This document shows, piece by piece, positions 24,523 to 33,716 of a stretch of 40,231 nucleotides of DNA. Source of the DNA: Akkermansiaceae bacterium. GTDB lineage: Bacteria; Verrucomicrobiota; Verrucomicrobiia; Verrucomicrobiales; Akkermansiaceae. Location of the stretch: the NCBI GenBank assembly GCA_013041925.1, contig JABDRB010000004.1:1-40231 (forward strand), written 5' to 3'. The notes under the pieces were generated by a model. That model saw only the letters and a program-made list of their open reading frames with translations. It searched no databases and was not told the origin of the DNA. Position 1 is the first letter of the stretch; the number at the start of each line of letters is the position of its first letter. Both the position numbers and the translations under genes were made by a program.

Positions 24523-25128
24523 ATGAATCCCCGCCACCACCTTGAGGGCCGCGAGTGTTGCCCCTACTTACCGTCGGCCCCCAAGGTCATCTGTGCGGCG
24601 GAAACCCGCCCCCTACGCAACGGTGCGGATCAAGCCGCCTACTACATCGCTTGCCTGAGCTGTGCGCAATCGCTATGGCTGGAGGGGAAACCGGCTCAAG
24701 CATTGCTTCAGCTTAACCACGCGCTTGCGGTTGATCTCCCGATTGACTCTGCTGCCGCCGACCAGTGGCCACTTCCCTATCAGGCGAAAATCTGGATTTT
24801 GACACGTCACCAGGAACCTGGCTTTTTGGGAAACCCGGTGCGTCACTACCAACATCTGGCGACCCGTGTCAGCGGTCCGCTGCGGGAGATCCGCAGCTGG
24901 CGCGCATGGGCATGTTTCCATCTGGCGGAGGGCATCTTGCCGCACGATGCCTTCCCACGTGATCAACGCCAAATCATACAAGAAAACCTGATCCTCCCGA
25001 CATGGGAGGAAGTTTTATCGGGCTTCCATGCTGACAAGAAGTCTTTCGAAGCGGCACAACTCAATCGGTTGATGTTGGAGTCATGCAGCCACGGAACGCA
25101 TCTTGATCGTGGTGATCGGCACGGGTGA
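24523..25128 (+). CDS. Hypothetical helical protein (201 aa)
   Basis: An intact frame 84 bases after the deacetylase gene on the same strand. The centre, with YYIACLSCAQSLWLEGKPAQ then ALLQLNHALAVDLP, reads like one TPR-type helix pair. The rest is helical with many Trp residues (IRSWRAWACFHLAEGILP). It has no signal peptide and no membrane segment. I do not recognise the family. It is convergent with nrdJ, whose stop lies 14 bases away. Confidence 0.65.
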   Translation: MNPRHHLEGRECCPYLPSAPKVICAAETRPLRNGADQAAYYIACLSCAQSLWLEGKPAQALLQLNHALAVDLPIDSAAADQWPLPYQAKIWILTRHQEPGFLGNPVRHYQHLATRVSGPLREIRSWRAWACFHLAEGILPHDAFPRDQRQIIQENLILPTWEEVLSGFHADKKSFEAAQLNRLMLESCSHGTHLDRGDRHG

Positions 25129-25142
25129 GACGATGGCTACCT

Positions 25143-28100
25143 CTAGCTGCACCCTTGGCTGGTTCCGCACTCGGTGCAGCAGCCGCAGGCGCCGGCACGG
25201 ATCACCTTTTCGCTACCGCAGTGTGAGCATGGTGTTTCCATGTAGGCGCTGCCGAGGGCGATGTTGACGCGTTGGCTGGCATCTTGCACCTGGGCGACGG
25301 GTTGGGTGTTGCGGGTGAGCTCGGGAACGGGGCGGTTGACGGCTTCTTTCTCCATGTTCTCGATCTCGGGCATGGGGAGCTCGGCTTGGTTGTGGTTCGG
25401 TGAGGTGCTTTCTCGGTATCCAGGGATGAAGGCGCAGCCCATCCAGCGGAAGACGTAATCGGTGAGTGAGAAGGCATTGCGGATATCCGGATTTTTGGTA
25501 AAGCCGCTGGGTTCGAAGCGTTGGTAGGCGAACTTCTGGACGAGCTGCTCTAAGGGCATACCGTATTGCAGTGCCATGGATGTGAGGGTGGCGGTGGTGT
25601 CCATGAGTCCGCCGATGGTGCTTCCCTCCTTGGCCATTTGAATGAAGAGCTCACCTGGGCTGCCATCGGGGTAGAGGCCTACGGTGATGTAACCTTCGTG
25701 GCCGGCGACCTCGAACTTGTGTGTTTTTGAGTCTCGGGTTTCGGGCATGAATTTACGCACAGGCTGGTCTGCTTGATGCTTGAGTTTTTCATTTTCCATG
25801 GCGAGTTGAGCAAAGCTTTCCTCGAGTTTGGCGATGTGATCGGCATCGACGCTGACGGTTTCGACTTTGCCGCCCATACCATCGGTTTTTTTGGTATTGA
25901 GTGGGGCGCTGCGTTTTGATCCATCGCGGTAGATGGCGATGGCTTTGAGTCCAAGCTCCCAGCCCTCGATGTAGGTATTCATGATTTCCTCGACGGTGGC
26001 CTCCTCTGGCATGTTGACGGTTTTGGAAATGGCGCCGCTGAGGAACGGTTGCACGGCGGCCATCATGCGGATGTGGCCGCGGTAGTGGAGGCTGCGCTTG
26101 CCATGGTGGGCTTTGAAAGCGCAGTCGAATATATCGAGGTGTTCGGGTTTGAGTCCGCTGGTGATTGTCTGTCCTGTTTGTTCATCGACGACGTCCTCGA
26201 TGGTGTCGAGTTTCTCGATGTGAGCGAGGATGGAGCTGATTTGTTCTGAACTGTATCCGAGGTATTGCAGGGCGGGGGTGACGGTTTGGTTGACGATTTT
26301 GAGCATACCGCCGCCAGCGAGGAGTTTGTATTTGACCAAGGCGATGTCGGGTTCGATGCCGGTGGTATCGCAGTCCATGAGGAAGCCGATGGTGCCGGTG
26401 GGCGCGAGCACGGTGACCTGAGCGTTGCGGTAGCCGTGACGACGGCCTTTTTCGGAGGCGGCCAGCCAGGATTTTTTGGCGGCCTGCTGGATATTGGCGA
26501 ATCGTTCGGATGGTTCGATGTGTTCGAGCATGGTTGAATGGCGGTCGATCACCTCAAGCATCGGTTTTTTGTTCGAGGGGGCGTCGGGTGTCATGTTGCC
26601 GCCGTAGCGCGCGTCATGATACCCAGGAAAGGGTGCAATGGCGGCGGCGAGCTCGGCGCTTTGCTCGTAGGATGTGCCGGCCATGACCGCGGTGATGGAG
26701 GCGGCAAGGGTGCGGGCTTCATCCGAGTCATAGGACATGCCGTAGCTCATGATCAGGGCGCCGAGGTTGGCGTATCCGAGGCCGAGGGTGCGGAAGACGT
26801 GTGAGTTTTCCGCGATTTTTTTGATCGGGTAGCTGGCGCGGTCGACAATGATTTCTTGGGCGGTGATAAAGATTCTAACGGCAGCCTGGAAGCGTTCTAC
26901 ATCAAACACGCCGTCGGATTTTTTGAACCGCATGAGGTTGAGGGAGGCGAGGTTGCAGGCGGTGTCGTTGAGGAAGAGGTATTCCGAACATGGGTTGGTT
27001 GAGTTTTGGCGGCCGGATGATTTGCAGGTGTGCCAGTTGTGGATGGTGGTATCAAACTGCATACCGGGGTCGCCACAGACATGGGTGCCCTCGGCAATTT
27101 TCATCAGGACATCACGGGCGCTTTTTTTCTCGCAAGGTTGGCCGTCGCTGACGTTGCGGGTCCAGTATTCCTTGTTGTCGATGGCGGCCTGCATGAATTC
27201 ATCACTGGCGCGCACGGTGAGGTTTTCGTTTTGGTACATGACGGAGCCGTATGCGTCGCCGTTGTAGCTGCCGTCGTAGCCTTGCTCGATAAGTGCCCAA
27301 GCTTTTTTTTCTTCGATGGTTTTGGCCTCGATGAACTCCTCGATGTCGGGGTGCCAGTCTTTGAGGGTGTTCATCTTGGCGGCGCGTCGGGTTTTGCCAC
27401 CTGACTTAACGACGTTGGCGACCTGGTCGTAGACGCGGAGGAACGAGAGGGGTCCTGATGGGGCGCCGCCACCTGAGAGCTTTTCACGGGTGGAGCGTAG
27501 GGTGGAGAGGTCGGAGCCGGTGCCTGAGCCATACTTGAAAAGCATCGCCTCGGAGCAGGCGAGCTGCATGATATCTTCCATGTTGTCCTCGACGCCTTGG
27601 ATGAAGCAGGCGCTGCCTTGCGGGTATTCATACTGGGTGGAGGCACGCACGGCCTCGCCATGGGTATCGCTCCAGTGCCATCCGCCTATGCCGCTGTCCT
27701 TGCCGACGCCGTATTCCTGATAGAGTCCGACGTTGAACCATACGGGTGAGTTGAATGCGCCGTGTTGGTTGAGGCAGAGCCAGGTGAGGTCGTTGTAAAA
27801 TGCCTCGGCTGATTCTGAGTCGGTGAAGTATCCGTCCTCTTTTCCCCAGTCGGTCACGGTGCGTGTGACTCGGTGGATCATTTGGCGGATTGAGTTTTCG
27901 CGTCCGCCGTTTGTGGGGTCGGTCCCTTGGGTGATATCGCCGTAGAAGTACTTGGAAACGGCGATTTTTGCGGAGAGTTCACTCCATGATGCGGGGACTT
28001 GCACGTTTTCTTGGCGGAACATGATGGCGCCGGAATCATCGGTGATCTCGGAGGTGCGTTCTGACCATTCGATTTCATCAAAGGGTGAGGTTCCTGGAGT

Positions 28101-28205
28101 GGAAAACGTGGCTTTGAAGCTGAGGCCTTGGGTGGTTGAGTCAGCCGTTGCAGGCATGGATACAGAGGGTTTTGGCGTGGTGGCGGTGGCGGGAGGAACG
28201 GACAT
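25143..28205 (-). CDS. nrdJ: Adenosylcobalamin-dependent (class II) ribonucleoside-diphosphate reductase
   Basis: This enzyme makes deoxyribonucleotides with a thiyl radical generated from adenosylcobalamin, so it works with or without oxygen. The 1020-residue protein has the redox Cys200 (GSACFIQG), the radical Cys406 in NPCSEYLFLND and Cys417 in DTACNLASLNL, matching class II spacing. GSGTGSDLSTLRSTREKL and APTGTIGFLMDCDTTGIEPD mark the barrel. A TSCPD-type domain (about 855-950) and a C-terminal Cys cluster (993-1019; CSHC...CGCCTEC) complete it; the cluster probably re-reduces the active site. The first 45 residues are low-complexity. No class I or III reductase is in the window. Half-sites 75 to 112 bases upstream may be its operator. 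Confidence 0.96.
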   Translation of the reverse strand: MSVPPATATTPKPSVSMPATADSTTQGLSFKATFSTPGTSPFDEIEWSERTSEITDDSGAIMFRQENVQVPASWSELSAKIAVSKYFYGDITQGTDPTNGGRENSIRQMIHRVTRTVTDWGKEDGYFTDSESAEAFYNDLTWLCLNQHGAFNSPVWFNVGLYQEYGVGKDSGIGGWHWSDTHGEAVRASTQYEYPQGSACFIQGVEDNMEDIMQLACSEAMLFKYGSGTGSDLSTLRSTREKLSGGGAPSGPLSFLRVYDQVANVVKSGGKTRRAAKMNTLKDWHPDIEEFIEAKTIEEKKAWALIEQGYDGSYNGDAYGSVMYQNENLTVRASDEFMQAAIDNKEYWTRNVSDGQPCEKKSARDVLMKIAEGTHVCGDPGMQFDTTIHNWHTCKSSGRQNSTNPCSEYLFLNDTACNLASLNLMRFKKSDGVFDVERFQAAVRIFITAQEIIVDRASYPIKKIAENSHVFRTLGLGYANLGALIMSYGMSYDSDEARTLAASITAVMAGTSYEQSAELAAAIAPFPGYHDARYGGNMTPDAPSNKKPMLEVIDRHSTMLEHIEPSERFANIQQAAKKSWLAASEKGRRHGYRNAQVTVLAPTGTIGFLMDCDTTGIEPDIALVKYKLLAGGGMLKIVNQTVTPALQYLGYSSEQISSILAHIEKLDTIEDVVDEQTGQTITSGLKPEHLDIFDCAFKAHHGKRSLHYRGHIRMMAAVQPFLSGAISKTVNMPEEATVEEIMNTYIEGWELGLKAIAIYRDGSKRSAPLNTKKTDGMGGKVETVSVDADHIAKLEESFAQLAMENEKLKHQADQPVRKFMPETRDSKTHKFEVAGHEGYITVGLYPDGSPGELFIQMAKEGSTIGGLMDTTATLTSMALQYGMPLEQLVQKFAYQRFEPSGFTKNPDIRNAFSLTDYVFRWMGCAFIPGYRESTSPNHNQAELPMPEIENMEKEAVNRPVPELTRNTQPVAQVQDASQRVNIALGSAYMETPCSHCGSEKVIRAGACGCCTECGTSQGCS

Positions 28206-28279
28206 TTTTGCGTATGGGTTTGGTGTTTTTAGAGGAAATTAAGTGGTTAATACAAAGAACAAATCTTCCTGATATTTGT

Positions 28280-28317
28280 CAACATGTGGTATGTTGTATT
28301 GTTTACTGGCACAACAT
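28280..28317. promoter_or_regulatory. Three CAACAT/ATGTTG half-sites upstream of nrdJ
   Basis: CAACAT (28280-28285) and ATGTTG (28291-28296) form a perfect palindrome with a 5-base spacer. ATGTTGT (28291-28297) also pairs with ACAACAT (28311-28317) across 13 bases. The sites lie 75-112 bases upstream of the nrdJ ATG on the minus strand. They do not clearly match the NrdR box, so the binding protein is unknown. Confidence 0.45.
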
Positions 28318-28435
28318 ATGGCTCGACTTCAAGAAAAAAGGATTAAATTTTGAGAAAAGCGATGAAGTTATAGGGCTCAATCGGTGTGGCGAGAGCGTGA
28401 GTGGGTTCGCGGAGGAGAGGCGGGAAGATCCTTGG

Positions 28436-29146
28436 CTACCAGTGAAAGACAACGGGTGCGGGGATGATGCGAACTTTACCGGGGCCGTCATTGGTTTTGC
28501 GTGTGACGGAAGTGATGACGTTGTCTTCGAATTCGACGGTGATCCTTGATTTTTCCTCGGTGGTGATGTGGGAAAGTTGGCGGTAGGCACGGCCTGTGAA
28601 CGGGTCGATCACGGTGCGGTAGTGTTTTTGTTCCTTACTGACGACGTAGGCCCACTTGCCTGATTCGCCTTTGCGGTTTTGTTTGACCTCGGTTTCGGTG
28701 GGTTTTCCGAGGGATTGTTCGACTTCCTTGAGGGTCATGCCGATGGCGATATCATGGTTAGCGATGAGCTCTTTGACGATCATTTGGCGATTGTAGAGGG
28801 TTTTGAGGTTGGCGATGAAGTCTTTGTCTTTGGATGCGAGCAGCTGGGGGTCCACCCATCCGGTGACGCCAGCGTGGCTGGCCTGACCTTTGACTCGGTA
28901 AGCTTTTTCGGTCATGGCGAGGAGTTCGACTTGGGTGTTGATATTGAACGTGCCGAGGCGACGGCCACCATTTTTTGTGGCATAAATGGTGGTGGGTTTG
29001 GCGACGAGGAGTTGGACGGCGTGCTCGACGTGTTCGTTGAGATAAATGACGTCGGGGTCATTATTGAGCAGGGATCTTTTAGGGGCCGCCGACAAGGGGG
29101 ATATGAGTGAGATGGCGAGGGCGAGGAGGGTGGCAGCGAGTTTCAT
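28436..29146 (-). CDS. Secreted protein with SH3-like and SmpA/OmlA-like regions
   Basis: The ATG at 29146 gives MKLAATLLALAISLISPLSA, a clear signal peptide, and 236 residues in all; a 41-codon upstream extension is rejected. Residues about 45-110 (LVAKPTTIYATKNGGRRLGT, YRVKGQ, GVTGWVDPQLL) look like a bacterial SH3 domain. Residues about 140-200 (IGMTLKEVEQSLGKPTETEV, KWAYVV) look like the SmpA/BamE-type fold. A periplasmic envelope role is likely. It lies between the sensor kinase and nrdJ on the same strand, with 119 bases before it and 230 after it. Confidence 0.75.
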   Translation of the reverse strand: MKLAATLLALAISLISPLSAAPKRSLLNNDPDVIYLNEHVEHAVQLLVAKPTTIYATKNGGRRLGTFNINTQVELLAMTEKAYRVKGQASHAGVTGWVDPQLLASKDKDFIANLKTLYNRQMIVKELIANHDIAIGMTLKEVEQSLGKPTETEVKQNRKGESGKWAYVVSKEQKHYRTVIDPFTGRAYRQLSHITTEEKSRITVEFEDNVITSVTRKTNDGPGKVRIIPAPVVFHW

Positions 29147-29265
29147 GATGATGGCTGAGTGTGGATGGGGGGATCTGGCTGAATGTAAATTACGGTAGTT
29201 TGGTGGATTGATCCAATGGGAAAGTGGTGAAACCATGGCTTCGACGTGCCCGAGGGCTATTCTAT

Positions 29266-30720
29266 TCAACTCATGGAGGAATATTCGCAGGTGGGTAGCC
29301 TGAGGGTAGCCCGGCAGCCATGGTTGGGGAGGTTGACGAGGCTAGCGGAACCCTCGTGGAGTTTAACGGCTTCGTGGACAAGAGGGAGTCCGAGTCCGGT
29401 GCCTTTGTGGTCGCTACCCGGGCGGGGCAGCGAGTAGAAGTGCTCGAAGACCCGATCCATGGCATAGTGCGGTAGGCCTGGGCCTTGGTCGTCGATATGG
29501 AGGACGGCTTCCTTATGGTTCTCGGTGTTGAGAAGGAGGTCAATGTTTCCGCCATCGGGTGAAAATGCGATGGCGTTCTCGAGTAGGTTTGCGATGGCCA
29601 ATTTTAGGATCATGGCATCGCCTGTGAGTGAGATATTGTTTTGGATTTGAGCGTTGAGGGTGAGTTTTTTTTCATGGAGACGTGGTTGGGATTCATCGAC
29701 CATGTGCTGACAGAGTTTTGAGAGGTTGAGCTGACGTCGGTTTTCAAGGTGGGGTTGACGTTCGAGTTCGGTGAGTTGGAGGAGGTTGCGGACGAGTTCT
29801 TCGCTGCGTGCCGTTTCGCGGCGGATATTATCGAGAAACTGCTTTCTTTGTTCTGTGGGCATATGTTCATCGAGAAGTTCGGCGGCTCCTTTGATGGCGG
29901 CGAGTGGGCTTTTAAGTGCGTGGGTGAGGGAGGAGACGTAGTTTTCGACATAGCGGCGGCCCTCGAGGGTTTCTCGCATGTCGTGTAGTGCCTTACCTAG
30001 GGTATTGACCTCGCGTCCCTTACCGAGGTTGGGGATGGATGTGCGTTCACCTCGGCTAATGGATTGTGCATAGTTGGTGAGTCGTCCGACCGGTTGGAAA
30101 AGCCAGATGAAGACAGCCCCGGTGAGCAGGATGATGCCGCTGCCGATCAGGATGGTGGCGGTGAGGATGTCGCGTCGTCTGTCTGCGATGAAATTGAGGA
30201 CATCGGCTTGGGGTTTGTAAACGGTGAGGACGGCAATGATTTTACCATTTGAATGAACGGGGGCGGCGACGTAGAGGATGGAGCTGTCTGGGTTTTTTTC
30301 ATCCTCACGTGACGAGCGAGCACCGTATTTTCCGGCGAGGGTGAGCTGGACGTCGTTGTAGCGGGACATGTCTTGGCCTTCGCGCCGGGCGTTGTTGGAA
30401 TCGAAAATCACGATACCTTGGGCGTTGGTGAGGTAGGCATGAAGGCCGATGCTTGTTTTAGTATGATGATGGATTGTTGCCTTGAGGGTGTGTTGTTGCG
30501 CGTTGGCAAAGGCACTCCGCAGTGATTTGGGGTCGGGTTTCCCGTCTTCGACCTGGCTTTCGATGATGCCGGCCATGACGTGGGCGGTATCGACCATGAC
30601 CTCCTCGGTGGCTTGGAATGTCTGGGCGTCGACATCATTGAGAAGGTAGACGATCAGTCGGTAGAAGCCGAAGCTGATGATCAGGGCGAGAAAAAAGAGG
30701 GTGACACGAGTTAATCGCAT
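29266..30720 (-). CDS. CreC-like sensor histidine kinase
   Basis: The 484-residue protein has transmembrane helices at about 8-28 and 186-208 around a periplasmic sensor, then HAMP, HisKA and HATPase domains. The H-box is SLTHALKSPLAAIKGAAELL (phospho-acceptor His267), the N-box is NLLENAIAFSP, G1 is DDQGPGLP and G2 is GTGLGLPLVHEA. The SPLAAIKGAAELL form is that of CreC, which with CreB responds to carbon metabolism in enterobacteria. The residue after His is Ala268 instead of the usual Glu/Asp, which may reduce kinase or phosphatase activity. It starts 24 bases after the regulator gene on the same strand. The CreC name rests on similarity by eye. Confidence 0.85.
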   Translation of the reverse strand: MRLTRVTLFFLALIISFGFYRLIVYLLNDVDAQTFQATEEVMVDTAHVMAGIIESQVEDGKPDPKSLRSAFANAQQHTLKATIHHHTKTSIGLHAYLTNAQGIVIFDSNNARREGQDMSRYNDVQLTLAGKYGARSSREDEKNPDSSILYVAAPVHSNGKIIAVLTVYKPQADVLNFIADRRRDILTATILIGSGIILLTGAVFIWLFQPVGRLTNYAQSISRGERTSIPNLGKGREVNTLGKALHDMRETLEGRRYVENYVSSLTHALKSPLAAIKGAAELLDEHMPTEQRKQFLDNIRRETARSEELVRNLLQLTELERQPHLENRRQLNLSKLCQHMVDESQPRLHEKKLTLNAQIQNNISLTGDAMILKLAIANLLENAIAFSPDGGNIDLLLNTENHKEAVLHIDDQGPGLPHYAMDRVFEHFYSLPRPGSDHKGTGLGLPLVHEAVKLHEGSASLVNLPNHGCRATLRLPTCEYSSMS

Positions 30721-30744
30721 GTCTTTGTTTGAGGGGGTGGCGGG

Positions 30745-31428
30745 TTAGAGGGAATCCGGGTTGAGGGTGTATCCAAGGCCGCGGCGAGTTTCGATGGGGT
30801 CTTTACCCTCAGGCGTTTGTGCGCGGATTTTTGCGCGCAGTGATTTGATATGGGCGTCTACGGTGCGGTCCATGGCGGATCCAGGGTCGTCCCATGCTTT
30901 GATGAGGATTTGTTCGCGGGTAAAAATGCGGCCAGGCTGGCTCATTAGAGCGGCGAGCAATTTATACTCGTGAGCGGTTAGGTTCAGCGGCTTGCCGTGA
31001 CAACTGATGGTCATGGCCGATGGGTTGTGGTTGAGCGTGCTGGGCTCTGAGGTTGGTGGGGGTGGCGGGTTGCCCATACGGCGGAGGATGGCGCGCACGC
31101 GGGCGGCCACCTCGCGTGGGCTGAAAGGTTTGGTAACGTAGTCATCACCGCCGAGTTCGAGTCCGAGGATGCGGTCGATTTCAGAGTCCCTGGCCGTGAG
31201 GAAGAGCACGGGGAGGGAGGAGGATTTTCTGATTTCGCTGCAGAGGTCGAACCCTGACATGTCGGGTAGGCCGACGTCGAGGATGGCGAGATCGAAGTGG
31301 TGATGAAGTTTCTCCAGCGCTTCCCCTGCGGTGGTGGTATGACAGACCTCGAAGTGTTCTGTTTCCAAGGCGTAGACGAGGGTGTCGGCGATGGAGGTTT
31401 CATCCTCTACTAGTAGAATGCGTGGCAT
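30745..31428 (-). CDS. CreB-like OmpR-family response regulator
   Basis: The ATG at 31428 gives MPRILLVEDETSIADTLVYA, the normal start of a receiver domain, and 227 residues; the long open extension upstream is rejected. The receiver has acidic VEDE at 7-10, phospho-acceptor Asp51 in LDVGLPDMSG and Lys in VTKPFSPRE. A Pro-rich linker (PPPPPTSEP) leads to a winged-helix DNA-binding domain (LTAHEYKLLAALMSQPGRIF). It precedes its kinase in an operon and is divergent from the FKBP gene, with starts 114 bases apart. The target genes are unknown. Confidence 0.9.
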   Translation of the reverse strand: MPRILLVEDETSIADTLVYALETEHFEVCHTTTAGEALEKLHHHFDLAILDVGLPDMSGFDLCSEIRKSSSLPVLFLTARDSEIDRILGLELGGDDYVTKPFSPREVAARVRAILRRMGNPPPPPTSEPSTLNHNPSAMTISCHGKPLNLTAHEYKLLAALMSQPGRIFTREQILIKAWDDPGSAMDRTVDAHIKSLRAKIRAQTPEGKDPIETRRGLGYTLNPDSL

Positions 31429-31542
31429 AGTGGGAGTGTAGGATTGAAACAAGCAATTCCCAACCCCAAATATGAGATAAACCGCTGGACAGGAGTGAAG
31501 TTGACCCCTACTTTGCCGGCGAATTACCAGAGTAAACAACTT

Positions 31543-32415
31543 ATGAAAAACAACAATATCACCTCCTATCTTGGAGTTATCGGGTTTGCCGGCCTTGCTA
31601 GTTTTGCCGGTGTCGTCACACTCAGTGCCCAGGCACCTGCGCCTGGTGCTCCTCCTGCAGCACCTGCTGGTCCCAAGCTGACGGCCGCTGAAGTGAAGAA
31701 TATCAGTTCGTATGTGCTGGGTCTTCAATCGTCCAGCCGTTTTGCGGGTGCGGGGCTTACTGTCGATGACATTGACTCTGCTGCCGTGATCAAGGGGTTT
31801 CTTGCAGGACTTAAGGGTGAGAAGCCTGAGTATCCAGAAGCAAAACTCCGTGCCGCCATGGAGGCACTTGGAAAAATGGTTCAAGGCCGAGAGGCTAAAA
31901 AGGGAGAAGCCAACCTTGCCGCAGGGAATGCATTTCTTGCGGAAAACGCAAAGAAGAAGGGCGTGATTACCAACCCCAGCGGCTTGCAGTATGAAGTGAT
32001 CAACAAGGGAACGGACCAGAAATATGTGGCTCCAGCGAATGGGGCGCCCGATGGCGGCACCCAGTTCATGGTTCATTACCGTGGAACTTTGATCGATGGT
32101 TCGGAGTTTGACAAATCACCAGAAGGTCAGGCATTTCCAATGACACTCCAGGTCATCCCTGGTTTTAAAGAGGCGCTAACCACCATGCCTGTCGGCGCTA
32201 AGTGGAGGTTGTTCCTTCCTGCCGCTCTTGCCTACGGTCCCCGTGCTGCAGGTCCCAAGATTGGTCCTAATAGCGCATTGATTTTCGAGCTTGAACTTGT
32301 GGAGATCAAGGCCGCTCCGGCACCAGTTCCTGCGCCGCCAGTTCCTGCGCCGCGCCCTAGAGCCAGTGCTGTTACCCCACCTGTGCAGGTTCCTGCACCT
32401 GCTCCTGCCAAGTAG
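31543..32415 (+). CDS. Secreted FKBP-type peptidyl-prolyl isomerase
   Basis: The ATG at 31543 gives MKNNNITSYLGVIGFAGLAS with a hydrophobic export signal, followed by a Pro/Ala linker; an in-frame TTG 33 codons earlier is rejected. The 290-residue product has an FKBP N-terminal helical domain (YVLGLQSSSRFAGAG...) and the FKBP core (FMVHYRGTLIDGSEFDKS, IPGFKEALTTMPVGAKWRLF, LAYGPRAAG, LIFELELVEI). It speeds proline isomerisation during folding of exported proteins. The C-terminus is a repetitive Pro/Ala tail (about 260-290). A clear intrinsic terminator follows, so it is probably monocistronic. Confidence 0.92.
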   Translation: MKNNNITSYLGVIGFAGLASFAGVVTLSAQAPAPGAPPAAPAGPKLTAAEVKNISSYVLGLQSSSRFAGAGLTVDDIDSAAVIKGFLAGLKGEKPEYPEAKLRAAMEALGKMVQGREAKKGEANLAAGNAFLAENAKKKGVITNPSGLQYEVINKGTDQKYVAPANGAPDGGTQFMVHYRGTLIDGSEFDKSPEGQAFPMTLQVIPGFKEALTTMPVGAKWRLFLPAALAYGPRAAGPKIGPNSALIFELELVEIKAAPAPVPAPPVPAPRPRASAVTPPVQVPAPAPAK

Positions 32416-32455
32416 GCGGAGTAATCGAGGGTTGCAACTCAACTCATTTTCCACA

Positions 32456-32488
32456 AGGCTGTCGGGCACAATCCGGCAGCCTTTTTTT
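32456..32488 (+). terminator. Intrinsic terminator of the FKBP gene
   Basis: AGGCTGTCGG (32456-32465) pairs with CCGGCAGCCT (32473-32482) with one T-G wobble and a 7-base loop. A run of seven T follows at 32482-32488. It lies 41 bases after the FKBP stop. Confidence 0.92.
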
Positions 32489-32523
32489 GTCTGCTTGTTT
32501 GCTCAACCACGCACCATTGACTC

Positions 32524-33219
32524 ATGACGCCTCTTACTTTCTATGGCCATTCTTGTTTTTCCGTTGAAATTGCGGGGAAGAAGATCCTTTTTGATCCATT
32601 TATCTCGCCCAACCCATTGGCGCAGGAGGTGGATATCGATACGATTGAGGCGGATTATATCCTCATTTCACACGGGCATGAAGACCACGTGGCGGATGCT
32701 GCAGAGATCTTGAAACGAACGGGTGCTATGCTGATATCCAATTTTGAAATTGTCACGTGGTTCGGTCAGCAGGGGATTGAGAATGCACACCCGCTGAACC
32801 ATGGTGGATGTGTTGAGCTTCCTTTTGGTAAGGTGAAGTATGTCAATGCAGTGCATTCATCGGTTTTGCCAGACGGGACGTATGGTGGGAACCCAGGTGG
32901 CTTTGTCATCGAGTCTGCGCAGACGAATTTTTATTTTTCCGGTGACACGGCGCTGACGTATGATATGAAGTTGTTAGGAGAGTTTCATGATCTCGATTGG
33001 GCGGTGCTCTGTGTCGGTGATAACTTTACGATGGGTTATGCGGATGCGGCGATCTGTGCCGAATGGATTGGCGTGAAACAAGTTATCGGAACCCATTTTG
33101 ATAGTTTTCCATATATAGAGATTGATCATGTAGCAGCCAAGGCGACATTTGCTGAGAAGGGAGTGGCCCTTTATCTTCCGGCCGTTGGTGACATACTTGA
33201 ATTGAAAACCACCCACTAA
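32524..33219 (+). CDS. UPF0173-type metal-dependent hydrolase (metallo-beta-lactamase fold)
   Basis: The 231-residue protein opens MTPLTFYGHSCFSVEIAGKK, typical of the UPF0173 group, and has the metal-binding HGHEDH motif at 50-55. Later conserved parts are FSGDTALTYDMKLLGE and IGTHFDSFPYIEID. The exact substrate of this group is not known. It is cytoplasmic and of normal length. ispF begins 4 bases after its stop, so the two are probably co-transcribed. Confidence 0.92.
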   Translation: MTPLTFYGHSCFSVEIAGKKILFDPFISPNPLAQEVDIDTIEADYILISHGHEDHVADAAEILKRTGAMLISNFEIVTWFGQQGIENAHPLNHGGCVELPFGKVKYVNAVHSSVLPDGTYGGNPGGFVIESAQTNFYFSGDTALTYDMKLLGEFHDLDWAVLCVGDNFTMGYADAAICAEWIGVKQVIGTHFDSFPYIEIDHVAAKATFAEKGVALYLPAVGDILELKTTH

Positions 33220-33223
33220 AAAT

Positions 33224-33703
33224 ATGTATCGCACAGGAATAGGATATGATGTCCACCAGTTTGCCGAAGGCCGCCCGTTGATTCTGGGGGGGGTAGAGAT
33301 TGCACATAGTCATGGTCTTGCGGGGCACTCAGATGCTGACGTTTTATGTCATGCGATTGCTGATTCTTTGTTAGGGTGTATGGGTTTACCTGATATTGGT
33401 CATTATTTCCCCCCTGAGGACGACAGCATTGAGGGGATTTCCTCGTTGAAAATTCTTGAGAAATGTCGTCAGCTGGGTGACGAACGAGGAGCGGTGATTC
33501 AGAATGTAGATTCGTCCATGATTGCGGAAGCTCCGAAGGTATTACCTCATGCGGAAGCGATGAAAAAGAACATCGCGGCAGCGCTTGGGATCACGACGGG
33601 GCAAATCGGGATTAAGGCGACGACCAATGAGACCATGGGATTTGTGGGGCGAAAGGAAGGGATTGCGGCGCTTGCGTCTGCGATGATCTACCTGCCGGAT
33701 TAA
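33224..33703 (+). CDS. ispF: 2-C-methyl-D-erythritol 2,4-cyclodiphosphate synthase
   Basis: IspF cyclises CDP-methylerythritol phosphate and releases CMP, the fifth step of the non-mevalonate isoprenoid pathway. The 159-residue length is normal. Zn ligands Asp9 and His11 (YDVHQF) and the GHSDADV motif (34-40, metal ligand His near 43) are present, as are LPDIGHYFPPED and a C-terminal KATTNETMGFVGRKEGIAAL. Other pathway genes are not in the window. It lies between the UPF0173 gene and radC on the same strand with gaps of 4 and 13 bases. Confidence 0.97.
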   Translation: MYRTGIGYDVHQFAEGRPLILGGVEIAHSHGLAGHSDADVLCHAIADSLLGCMGLPDIGHYFPPEDDSIEGISSLKILEKCRQLGDERGAVIQNVDSSMIAEAPKVLPHAEAMKKNIAAALGITTGQIGIKATTNETMGFVGRKEGIAALASAMIYLPD

Positions 33704-33716
33704 TCCTAAATCCTGC

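Noticed and set aside
28206-28435. Cobalamin riboswitch upstream of nrdJ
   Set aside because: No B12-box-like sequence or matching helices were seen in the 230 bases before the gene on the minus strand.
31429-32076. N-terminal extension of the response regulator by about 216 codons
   Set aside because: A receiver domain begins directly at the ATG at 31428, and the extension runs antisense through the FKBP gene.
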